Shown one piece after another: positions 1 through 10,100 of a DNA stretch of 11,420 nucleotides. Position numbers and translations under genes: made by a program. The notes under the pieces were generated by a model. It ran no database searches. It was not told the DNA's origin and worked only from the letters and a program-made list of their open reading frames with translations. This stretch comes from UBA1672 sp050633505 (GTDB lineage: Bacteria; Pseudomonadota; Alphaproteobacteria; Micavibrionales; Micavibrionaceae): contig JBOEGQ010000008.1 of NCBI GenBank assembly GCA_050633505.1, forward strand, positions 1 through 11,420, given 5' to 3'. Numbering within the stretch: position 1 is the first letter of the stretch; each line of letters begins with the position of its first letter.

Positions 1-19
1 AGATGTGTATAAGAGACAG
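1..19 (+). other. Tn5 tagmentation (Nextera) adapter remnant, not genomic
   Basis: The first 19 bases, AGATGTGTATAAGAGACAG, are exactly the engineered Tn5 mosaic end used in Nextera libraries. No transposase gene or second mosaic end is present. Its place at the very first base of the window points to an untrimmed adapter retained at a contig end. Genomic sequence therefore begins at base 20, and whatever really lies upstream of the first gene, including its promoter, is missing. Confidence 0.96.
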
Positions 20-55
20 CTACTTATCATTGTATGCATTAATTCTAATTTGGGG
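20..55 (+). repeat. 36-base leader repeat, copy 1
   Basis: This 36-base segment is identical to 846-881. It begins ctacttatcattg, contains atgcattaattctaat and ends in ttgggg, which is the likely ribosome-binding region for the gene starting at 63. The left end cannot be defined because the adapter abuts it, so the true repeat may be longer. After the repeat the two copies differ (tagataa here, atggtaa in copy 2), and both then reach an ATG immediately preceded by an in-frame TAA. Confidence 0.9.
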
Positions 56-62
56 TAGATAA

Positions 63-719
63 ATGAAATTTTCCAGAATATTGGCTTTAAGTTCTATGAT
101 TATGTTGATGGCGATGGGATCGGCACAGGCGGAGCGCGAGGCTTTGACCAAGACCAAGACGCAGTATTGTACTTATTCTAATCCTCAGTTCCATTACATC
201 AATCCCGTTATTGCAGGCGTTAAACGCGTCGTTGTTGCCGTTGATCAAGCGGGACTTAGTCAAGAGTTTAGAAATGAAGATTTGCCGGAGCCTCTGCAAA
301 AGGAAAATTTAGAAAAACTTTTGCAGGAGCTGTATGAAAATCGGTTCTCAAGCCGTAAGGGTACGCTCTTATCAACGGAATCACGTGGTTGTCATGATCG
401 TAATGATCAACCCGTTACAATTATCGACCTTAAGGCAAAGGCTGGGATAATATCGAAGAGTGGGCAAGAGCGCTTTGAGGCCGCGACAAAAGAAAAAGAC
501 ACGTTATCGATACTTCTTAAAGTGGGATTGATTGAAAGTGATTCCAGATATATGGATACAGATTCTCATACAGTTGTTTTTTATATGGATCAACTCAGAC
601 CGGGCGTTCCTGAATATAACAAGACACAACATGGTTTTCCATATTCAATGTCGGTATCTGTAGATGAAGAAACAATTGGAAAAACCTTGAAATATTTCAT
701 TAGAAGTCAAATTAATTAA
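63..719 (+). CDS. Sec-exported protein of unknown function (218 aa)
   Basis: I do not recognise this family. The start is well fixed: an in-frame TAA lies directly before the ATG, and a TTGGGG ribosome-binding sequence from the leader repeat sits about 8 bases upstream. Residues 1-23 form a clear Sec signal peptide, with Lys2 and Arg5, a Leu/Met/Ile/Ala-rich core and a cleavage site after Ala21-Gln-Ala23. There is no lipobox cysteine, so the mature protein is probably soluble in the periplasm or released. The mature part is charged, has no further membrane segment and contains two cysteines (Cys36, Cys110) that could form a disulfide. A basic/acidic helix-like stretch lies around residues 75-95, and beta-like segments around 54-61 and 168-176. 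It shares its leader with the membrane-protein/RTX operon downstream, so co-expression is plausible. A role in export or surface display of the RTX protein would be a guess. Confidence 0.85.
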   Translation: MKFSRILALSSMIMLMAMGSAQAEREALTKTKTQYCTYSNPQFHYINPVIAGVKRVVVAVDQAGLSQEFRNEDLPEPLQKENLEKLLQELYENRFSSRKGTLLSTESRGCHDRNDQPVTIIDLKAKAGIISKSGQERFEAATKEKDTLSILLKVGLIESDSRYMDTDSHTVVFYMDQLRPGVPEYNKTQHGFPYSMSVSVDEETIGKTLKYFIRSQIN

Positions 720-730
720 GGGGTGAGATA

Positions 731-835
731 ATGGCCACATTAAATTTCAATAATTTCATTTACTCCTATATTAATGGCACATATGACCATCATAAAAACG
801 TGGGAGCAATCTGGGATCACCTGTTGACTTCCTGA
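731..835 (+). CDS. Possible 34-residue peptide or truncated gene start
   Basis: A 34-codon reading frame starts 11 bases after the stop of the upstream gene and ends in TGA at 833-835. It has a good ribosome-binding site, GGGGTGAG at 720-727, better than those of its neighbours, which argues it is or was translated. The product begins MATLNFNNFIYSYINGTYDH. It is rich in Asn, Tyr and His, has no signal peptide or membrane segment, and matches nothing I recognise. It stops abruptly just before the second leader repeat. It may be a real small peptide, or the surviving 5' end of a larger gene lost when the leader-linked cassettes rearranged. No convincing similarity to the start of the giant RTX protein was seen. 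Confidence 0.4.
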   Translation: MATLNFNNFIYSYINGTYDHHKNVGAIWDHLLTS

Positions 836-845
836 TTTCGCCTCT

Positions 846-881
846 CTACTTATCATTGTATGCATTAATTCTAATTTGGGG
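846..881 (+). repeat. 36-base leader repeat, copy 2
   Basis: This is an exact second copy of bases 20-55, in the same orientation and 826 bases downstream. It ends in TTGGGG, which with the following ATGG forms the purine-rich ribosome-binding region of the gene at 889. The identity stops within a few bases of the start codon and does not continue into the coding sequences, which are unrelated. The shared segment is therefore leader or promoter-proximal DNA rather than part of a duplicated gene. A TATCAT hexamer at 851-856 resembles a -10 element, but no -35 stands at the usual distance. Confidence 0.9.
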
Positions 882-888
882 ATGGTAA

Positions 889-1140
889 ATGAGTGATCAA
901 GATAATACATCAGAAAATTCAGAGAAGAAACCCAAGCGTAAAACGTGGAAATGGGTTGTATTCGCCATCATTGCATTACCCATTGCGTGGTGGGTGTTCT
1001 TTGGTGGGGGAGCGACAACAAAAATGATCATTATGCATAAGTATTTCGGAGTTGAGCCTCCAGGCGATGGAACGCATCATCTTTGGAAAGGGAGAGATGA
1101 GTTCAAGGAAATGATAGAGCAGGAAACAATAAATGATTAA
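889..1140 (+). CDS. Small single-pass inner-membrane protein (83 aa) ahead of the giant RTX gene
   Basis: Residues 1-19 are hydrophilic and end in a basic patch (Lys13, Lys14, Lys16, Arg17, Lys18). One hydrophobic, Trp-rich segment follows at about 20-40 (WKWVVFAIIALPIAWWVFF plus glycines), then a hydrophilic tail of about 43 residues. The positive-inside rule predicts a cytoplasmic N-terminus and a periplasmic C-terminus. There is no signal-peptidase site and no cysteine. The start is fixed by an in-frame TAA directly before the ATG. The last 8 bases (1133-1140) overlap the start of the RTX gene in another frame, a classic arrangement for translational coupling. I do not recognise the family. 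Its position suggests a helper for export, anchoring or regulation of the RTX protein, but that is inference from context only. Confidence 0.82.
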   Translation: MSDQDNTSENSEKKPKRKTWKWVVFAIIALPIAWWVFFGGGATTKMIIMHKYFGVEPPGDGTHHLWKGRDEFKEMIEQETIND

Positions 1141-4100
1141 TTACAGTGATTTTAAGAAGCTATTGTTTCCAGGCAACTATATTGGTGCTCAGGATGGCTT
1201 GGATGAAACGTATGGCATTCCCAATGATCAAACAGTTCATCAGGAAGATGGTAAGTATATTATCACATATTCGTTTTTCAGATCGTATAGTGATATTACG
1301 TTTTCATCCTACTATGCGGCGAATAGCGCAGAAGCCCAGAACTTTATTGATGGTGATGAATATAAGCAAAGTATAGAAGATATATTTCAGAACCGTATTT
1401 TTGCAGCCAGTGTCGATAATCCCCAATATGTCTGGTTTCAAGAGGTTGCAAATATCAAATTTTCAAAAACGGAAATTGGCACAAATGATTTGAACGGTAA
1501 CGGCGCCATTGACCAGCCGGATGAGTACACCACAGGGCATATTGCCATTGGTCAACTATCTGAAAGCTATTCACATTTTAATGACGGAGCTGTAACGGCT
1601 GCAGTTTTACCGTATGATACTGACTTGTTCCCTGACAATACAGGATTAAAACACGGGGATATATTCTTTAATACAGAACATGATTTATGGAATGGAGCCA
1701 TTGATTATAAGGACCAGAGTTTCAAAGTTGTATTAGAAGAAACACTACATTCATTAGGGGTGGATAGCAGGACAGAAGATGCAGTTGGCACAATCTATAA
1801 CAATCAAAAATATTCTGTTGCTGCATATCAAGATTCGCATGCACCGGGAATGTTTAATTTCTTCAGTGGGACGATAGTGGCTCCCCATACATTACAAATT
1901 ATGGATATTGCGGCGCTTCAAGAAATTTATGGCCGTAATTATGGCAGCTTTGCTTGGAATACGGATTATACGCTTTCTGTGATGAATCCAGATGGCGATG
2001 ATTCAGCATTTCTCTATACGATATGGGATGGTGGAGGGGTTGATCAAATTAATGTTTCGAACTCAACTGTATCAGCAGAAATTGACCTACGTCAGGGGCG
2101 TTTTAGTTCAATTGGTAAAACGGCGTATGGCGAGACGTTTTTTACAGATAAGGATGCAACATCGAACGATCCTGATCCGGGGAATGTTGCGATTGCGTTT
2201 CATACAGTCATAGAAAATGCGGTTGGTTCAAGTAAGAATGATGTTCTCATTGGGAATGATTGGATAAACCACCTACAAGGTGGGAAGGGCAATGACTACC
2301 TTTACGGTGATGGGGCATCTTATGATGGTGATGCGGGATATAGTGAAATTGACGCAGATGATCCGAATGATCCTAACCGTAATCGTCCTACGGATGATAA
2401 TGATATTCTAGACGGTGGTGAGGGGCGTGACACGGTAAGTTATATGGCGGATACGGGTTCGCTTGGCATTGATGTTGTTATGAATGGCACGAATGGTACG
2501 GTTACGCGTGGGTCGGAGACCGATACCCTTATCTCTATTGAAGTTGTTGAAGGGACAAGTGGCGAAGATAGTTTCCGCGGCGGCGATGCCAAGGTTCTGT
2601 TTGTTGGTGGCGCGGGTGGCGATAGTTATTACCTGTCCGAGGATAGCCCGATTTACCTCCTTGAAAAACAAGAGGATAGCGGTACCGATGTTTTGATTGT
2701 GAATGGTGCAACCACAGGCGAGACACATGGTATTACGGGCGCGCGTGGGACGTTGGTAATGGGGGATGATGATGGGGAGGGGTTTTCCGGTGTGTTCTTT
2801 ATTCCGAACGAAATTGAGGCGGTTAATTCGGGAAGTGTGGTCTCATTAAGGAAGAATTATACAGATACATATGGTCCTGTGGATGCTAAGCAAACGGTTG
2901 ATGGTGCGTATCAGCTGTTTCTCAATTCACAGGAAGATAATCATTACAATAATTCTCCGCTTGTCCTCGATCTGGATGGGGATGGCATTACACTTGCGCC
3001 TATTTATGGTGATGGCTCTGTCTATTTCGATTTGGATAATGACGGGTTGGCCGAGGCGACGGGATGGATCGCGGGGAATGATGGTTTATTGGTTATTGAT
3101 AAAGATGGCAATGGCACGATTGATAACAGGGATGAGCTGTTTGGGAATGAATATGATATTGCGGGCTTAACCCCGCGACAGACAAGCAATTACACGAATG
3201 GTTTTAAGACGCTTTCTGATTATGACACGAATAATGATGCACGTATTTCGGAAACAGATACGCAGTTTTCCGATTTAATGGTGTGGACGGATGTGAATTC
3301 AGACGGGATTAGTCAGGCAGGTGAACTGCATAGCTTATCTTCTTTGGGTATTACAGAAATCGGTACCGGATATACGCTTGTGGATGAGGAAGTAGAAGGT
3401 AATCCCATCTATCAAAAAGGAAGCTTTGTCATTAACGGCAATACGCAGGAAATATCCGATGTTTGGTTTACGTATGATAATGTAAACAGTCAGTATCGCG
3501 GTGACACATCTGTGGATTTAGATGTTGCGCTGTTGCCTGATATTCGCGGATATGGCCAACTTCTGGACTGGCATATCACCATGTCACAGAATGAGGACTT
3601 TAAAGGCCTTGTCTCAGATTACATGTCACAAAGTTTTGCGCCGGAAGATATCGGAAGTGCGGAGCAGGTTAGTGCCTTAGAACAAATATTGTATGAATGG
3701 GCCGGGGTTCGTGGCGAAGATTATTCCCACCGTCTTGCTTTTGGTGAGCATGAGACCACCGGAAATGATGTTGTTTTTACAGAGAAGTATTTTGACCGTC
3801 TATATGATGGAGGCGGCAGTGTTTACAATTCGGGTGTGATTGCGATCTCTCAGGCGCTTAATAACATAATGGATGATATCTCGGCGCAGGTTTTCTTTCA
3901 ATCGCAGGACTCCGATTATCTGTTCACACAAAAGCCGATTTATAACAGCGTAACACATGATTTTAGCGGTGGTTTTACGTTCGATTCCGCTGCGTTTACT
4001 ACAGAAATACAAACATTTGCATCAGATGATATTACGCGGCTTAAATATGCGTCAAATGTGTTGACCATGTTTAAAGATGCCCTTGGTTTTGATGGCTTGT

Positions 4101-7100
4101 CTGTGACAGAAATAAATGAGCTCGAAACAATAGTCGAAAATCACTTATCTCATTGGGGGGTAACTTTAGAGCACGTATCAAATGTGTCTATTTTTGCAGG
4201 AAACCACGATGTGTATGAAGAGGTTTCTCAGGCAGATAATCTGTTCATTGGTCGTGAAAATGAAAAAGACACAATTAATGGCTATGGCGGCGATGATGTT
4301 ATCTTAGGCCTTGGTGGTGATGATAGTTTGAGTGCGGGTGATGGTAATGATCGATTGGATGGTGGCGCGGGTGATGACGTTTTATCTGGCGGTGATGGCG
4401 ATGATACCTACGTGTTCAGCAGCGGAAATGATGTGGTAAGTGATACGGGTGGTTTTGATACTTTGGTATTGGGTGATGGGATTGTTTTTGCCGATCTAAG
4501 TATTCAGAAGACGGATCAGGGTTCTTATTTTGGTACAACAAACAACCTTGTTATATCTGATGCTGATGGAAACAGTATTCAATTTGGTCGTCAGTTTGAT
4601 TATTCATCGCCTTTGCTCGATGCTCTACAGTTTTCAGATGGTACAACGGTTTTACTATCTGAGATCGAGATTGATAGCCATGGCACAGAGGGTAACGATT
4701 CACTAAGTGGTATTGAAACAGGTGATCTGAGCACCAATGACGTTATGTTCGGGTATGGCGGTAATGATACGTTATCTGGTTTGAGTGGTGATGATATCCT
4801 GCATGGTGGGAATGGTAATGACCAGCTAATTGGTGGTGCGGGTAATGATACTGCATATGGGGAAGAGGGTAATGATACGGTAAGAGGTGGTCAGGGCTCT
4901 GACACATTATATGGTAATGAAGGGGATGATTTTATCTATGGCCAAGAGGGGGATGATACTCTCTTTGGTGGCGATGGTGATGATACGTTGTATGGCGATG
5001 ATACTTACAGTTCATACGCAGGAGATGATACGTATTACGCGGGTTCAGGGGATGATACCATACATGATCGTTATGGTGATGATGTCTATTATTATACAGC
5101 AGGTCTGGATACCATTAACGATGGTGATGGCAATGATACAATCATATTGGCAGATGGCGTTCTTTCCGGTGACATTCAAATTTTTAATGCGGGAAGCAAT
5201 GATTTATTAATCACGATTAACTCTACCGTCTCACAAGGGGCAATTTACCTTTATAATCAAAGGTTGGCCGGTGAAGGGATTGAGGCTCTTACACTATTTG
5301 ATGGTACATCCGTTGCTCTCGTTGGGGCGAATGCCATCAATGAAATTTATGGTACGTTTAGTTCTGACGCCAATCTTTCTGGTGATCTTTCGGGTGTTCA
5401 AGATGATCATATCTACGGCTTATCTGGTGACGATCGATTATTTGGTTTATCCGGTAATGATACATATTACTATACTGCGGGTCTGGATGAAATCTGGGAT
5501 ACCGATGGGGTGTCGGATACGATTGTTCTGCCGGAGGGTGTGAATGTTGATGACGTTATTATCACGAGAATTGATAGTAATGATATTAAAATAAATCTTA
5601 TCGGAGATACGAAAGGCACAATAATCGTTCATGATTATTATAGCGCGGCAGACACCGTTGAATATGTTCGTTTTCACGATAATACCCAGATCAGTTTGGT
5701 TGAAACAGCGCATAGCGGTATATATGGCACAGTAAAAGATGATGTTTTGTCGGGTGATCTTCAGGGTGTTTCTCATGATATTCTGCATGGGCTATCGGGT
5801 GACGACCAATTGGATGGTGGGGATGGCGATGATAGCTATATCTGGTCAGTTGGAGATGGTGATGACACAATTACAGATACAAATGGTACAGACACACTTG
5901 TTTTACACGAGGTTAGCGCATCGGATCTGACGTTTATAAGTGGTGCGGGTAATGCCCTTATCATTAGGGTGAATGACGAGACGATTACCATTAATAATCA
6001 GCTCCGTTCAGATTCACAGCAGAACTCTGCGTATGACTACCATCAAATAGAAAGGCTATTGCTTGATGACGGTTCAGAAATTGATCTCACCAATATTGTA
6101 ACATTTACCGGAACGTCTGAGGGTGAAACAATTGACGGAACACATCTTGGTGATGATATTTTGGAGGGGCTTGCCGGTGATGACCATATGCGAGGTTATG
6201 AGGGGGATGATACATATGTTTGGTCAGTTGGGGATGGTAACGATGCAATTACCGAGGCTGGCGGTATCGATCAGCTGATCCTTCATGGTGTGTCAGAGAA
6301 TGATTTACGTTTTGAATACAATAAAAGCCCGTCGAATCTAAAAATCTATATTGGGGATGAGGTTATTACAATTAATAGCCAGTATAGTGCGGAGACATAT
6401 CAGATAGAGACAGTTCTACTGGATGATGGAACGGAAATTAATTTATTAGAAAATATGACATTCACGGGCACGAATTCTAATGATTATGTGTATGGAATAA
6501 CGGGGAGTGATAACACCCTGAATGGTCTTGAGGGTGATGACCGCCTTTATGGCAGTGATACCGGTAATGACATCATCAATGGTGGTGGTGGTAGTGATAT
6601 TCTGTATGGTTATGGTGGTAATGATACCTTCACCGGTGGGGCCGGCGATGATATCGTCTGGGCGGCAGATGGTATTGATCAGGCTATCTTCTCCGGGGCG
6701 TTTGAAGATTACACAATTGTTGTATCAGAGTATCAAGGTGACTCATATGGCAGATTGACTGTAACAGATAATGTCGGGAATGATGGTACCGATACCCTTT
6801 ATTCTGTAGAGCAGCTTCTCTTTGTAAATGGAATATATGAGAATGGTGTATCGCCCATTGCACAGGATGATGCTTTTTCAGGGTATCAGGGGATTAATAT
6901 CACAGGGAATGTTCTGGAAGATAATGGGAGTGGCGTGGATGTGGGGCCTGCTGGCGAAACTCTTACCGTTCTTGCCGGTACGTTTATTACCGGGAACGGC
7001 GTGGTTACTCTATCTGCGACAGGAGACTTTACGTATAGTCCGAATACGGATCAGGTCACATCGGATAGCTTTAGCTATATCATCAGTGCAGAGAATGGAA

Positions 7101-10100
7101 AGCAGGATACAGGTGTCATTAGTTGGACCCTTAACCCTGTTCCTCAAGACACAATCAATGGAACATCAGGTAATGATACGTTAATTGGTGATAAAAACAG
7201 TGTCTCCAATGATACTATAAACGGTAATGCCGGTAACGATACGGTATACGGCATCAGTGGCCATGACCTGATTTTTGGTGGCGCTGGCAATGATGGCTTG
7301 AACGGTGGCGCTGGCAACGATCTCATTGACGGTGGTGATGGTGGTGATACTTTATCGGGCTCTACTGGTAATGACACCTTAATCGGTGGTGTGGATTTTG
7401 ACCGTGCTTCGGGCGGAGAAGGTGATGATACATATATATTCCGCGTAGGGGATAGTAGCTCTCAGGCATCTGGTTCTTCTTACACCGAAGAATATATAGA
7501 TGAGGATGCCGGGGAAGGTATTGATACGATCAAGTTTGAAGGTGTGGATGCTTCTGATGTTAGGATTTGGACGAATTCATCTGGAGACTATCAGATACAA
7601 TACAGTTCTACTGATTTCATAGATTTAGATAGTTCGGTATCAGATAGAAGTATTGCCTCCACATTTGAATTTATTGAGTTTGATGATGGAACCGTTTGGG
7701 ATCTTAGAGATGCTTTATATGTCATAGATACAGATGATGATCGTCCCTATAGTGGTCGTGGACATATAAGTGGCGCCGCGACTAATGACTATATGGATGG
7801 ACGTGGTGGTAATGATGAAATTCATGGACAGGGTGGCGATGATCATATTTTAGGTGGTGATGGTGATGATCGGCTTTACGGTGAAGGAAGGAATTCTGAT
7901 GGTACGGCCGGATATGGAATTGCTGGTAATGATATTTTAGAGGGTGGTGCTGGATCTGATGTATTGTACGGAAATCTTGGTAATGATACTCTCATCGGTG
8001 GTGCAGATGATGATTGGATGAATGGTGGTGGCGGATTCGACCAGGCAATATTTACCGGGAATTATGAAGATTACACTGTTTCTCAAATATTCAATTCTAT
8101 TTTTGGATATTTTCAGGGTGGATATAGGGTCACATCGTTATCAGGTGATGAAGGCGTAGATTCTGTTTATGATGTTGAAGAACTCGTTTTTGCAAACGGG
8201 CGTTATGTTCATGGCACGTTTATCTTGAATGGTGAGCATGAAGATAATACCGGGCCGATAGCGCAAAATGATACTTTTTCAGGGGTGGAAAATACCACCT
8301 TAGTTGGCAACCTTTTTTCTGATAATGGTTTTGGAGTTGATTTTGATCCTGATGGTGATGCATTTTCTGCGCTTGCCCTGACAACGCGTTCAGATAATGA
8401 TGCCGAAGTTGTTATTCAGGCAAATGGTGATTTTGAATATATCGCAAACACAAACTTCAATGGCACAGATAGCTTTACATACATCATTTATGATCAAAAA
8501 GGCGGCCAATCAACGGCAACCGTATCAATCACAATTTCTGAGGTCAATAATCCTCCACTTGCGTATGATGATCGTTTCATTGGCAGTCAGAATACCGATC
8601 TCTTTGGTAATGTTATTAATGGTTTGGGAAATACGAACATAATTGGTAACTATTTGAGCGATCAAAATAATGTGTATGATCGAGACCCTGACGGTGATGC
8701 CTTGTCGGTAACAGCAGGGATATATGCCACATCAAACGGAAGTGTTACATTATTCGAAAGTGGAGACTTCACCTACACACCTAATGTTGGCTTTACTGGT
8801 TCAGACAGCTTTGTTTACACACTGAATGATGATGCCGGAAATTCGAGTAATGCGAACGTTAATATTGATGTATATCAGGATGTACAGATTGATGATATTG
8901 CCGGAGAGGATTTCTTTTCTGGCGATCAAAACGGTATATCAAATGATACCATTTTAGGGCGTGGTGGAAATGATTTCGTTTTGGCCGGATATGGTAATGA
9001 CCGATTATTTGGGCATGACGGTAATGACACTTTATATGGTTCATATGACAATGACTATATAGAAGGCGGTGGTGGAAATGATAATCTTTATGGCTCATCA
9101 GGTAACGATGTTTACTTCTACGGTCTAGGTGATGGACATGACACTCTATCTGAATCCTATCTCTCTGATGAAGATTATGATGCGGGCGCGAAAAATGGTG
9201 GTTATGACATTATACAGTTTGGCGCCGGAATTAGTTATTGGGACATTCAGCAAACTACAACAGGTTTTCAAAACGGAGATCTGGAGTTAAATGTTAAAAA
9301 CCAAGGCAGTATTACAATAGAAAATCAGAATAATGGTGGGGCTCTTGTTAAAGTAGAGCAATTGTTATTTGAAGATGGCTCTAAGATGTCTTTGGTGAAT
9401 TATACGGGGCATTTCCTACATGTTCAGGATCATGGAGGTGCAGGCTCTTATACCTTTGGTACATCTTATGATGATGTGTTCGTTATGAACAATACCGTCG
9501 GTATTAACATTAGTAGCGGCGCCGGAAACGATGAGGTCCGATATAACAGCATATTTAGTGATTACAACGTGGTTCTTAATGCGAATAACATGGAGGTCGT
9601 GTCAGATACGCATACGGATATTTTGTGGAATGTAGAGAGCATTGTATTTGCTGACGGGATTTTTGAAAATGGCGCTTTTGTGTCGATTAACTCTGTGCCT
9701 GTCGCAAAAGATGATGATTTCACGGTCAATCAAAACACGCCAGTCATCGGCAACCTTTTGGTTGATAATGGTAATGGTGTTGATAGTGACCTTGATGGCG
9801 ATGTATTGAGTGTTGTTGCGGGTACGATAGTAACAGCCAATGGCTCTGTTATTATTTCTACGAATGGTGATTTCACCTATACGCCGAATTTAGATTACTG
9901 GGGCGCAGATAGTTTTGTTTATACGGTTATGGATAGCTTGGGGCAAAGTGATGTGGCGACAGCGCGGATCGTTGTTGAGCAAGTCATTGTAAATACGGAT
10001 CCCGTTGCTGCTGATGATGTTGTAGTCGTGAATGAAGACGAGTCTGTTATTGTTGATGTTCTTGCAAATGATGGTGACCTTGATGGTGATACACTTACAG

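Noticed and set aside
1..19. A genuine Tn5 or IS50 end
   Set aside because: The sequence is the engineered mosaic end, sits at the first base, and no transposase, partner end or target duplication is visible.
731..835. The 34-codon product as a direct paralogue of the RTX protein N-terminus
   Set aside because: By eye the two N-termini share only scattered Phe, Tyr and Asp positions; this is not enough to claim homology.
824..856. Promoter with TTGACT (824-829) and TATCAT (851-856)
   Set aside because: The spacer would be 21 bases, too long for a standard sigma-70 promoter, and TTGACT overlaps the end of the 34-codon frame. TCTAAT at 870-875 also lacks a matching -35.
882..896. Four-codon upstream ORF (MVNE) overlapping the start of the 83-residue gene
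   Set aside because: It is too short to support, and the other leader copy lacks the ATG, so it is not a conserved leader peptide.
2408..2728. Antisense frame of 106 codons opposite the first RTX block
   Set aside because: It lies inside the well-supported giant gene, has no ribosome-binding site and no recognisable domain.
4244..5100. Dense short DNA repeats that could suggest a CRISPR or satellite array
   Set aside because: The periodicity is 27 bases in frame with GGxGxDxLx codons and the copies differ at silent positions, as expected for coding RTX repeats.
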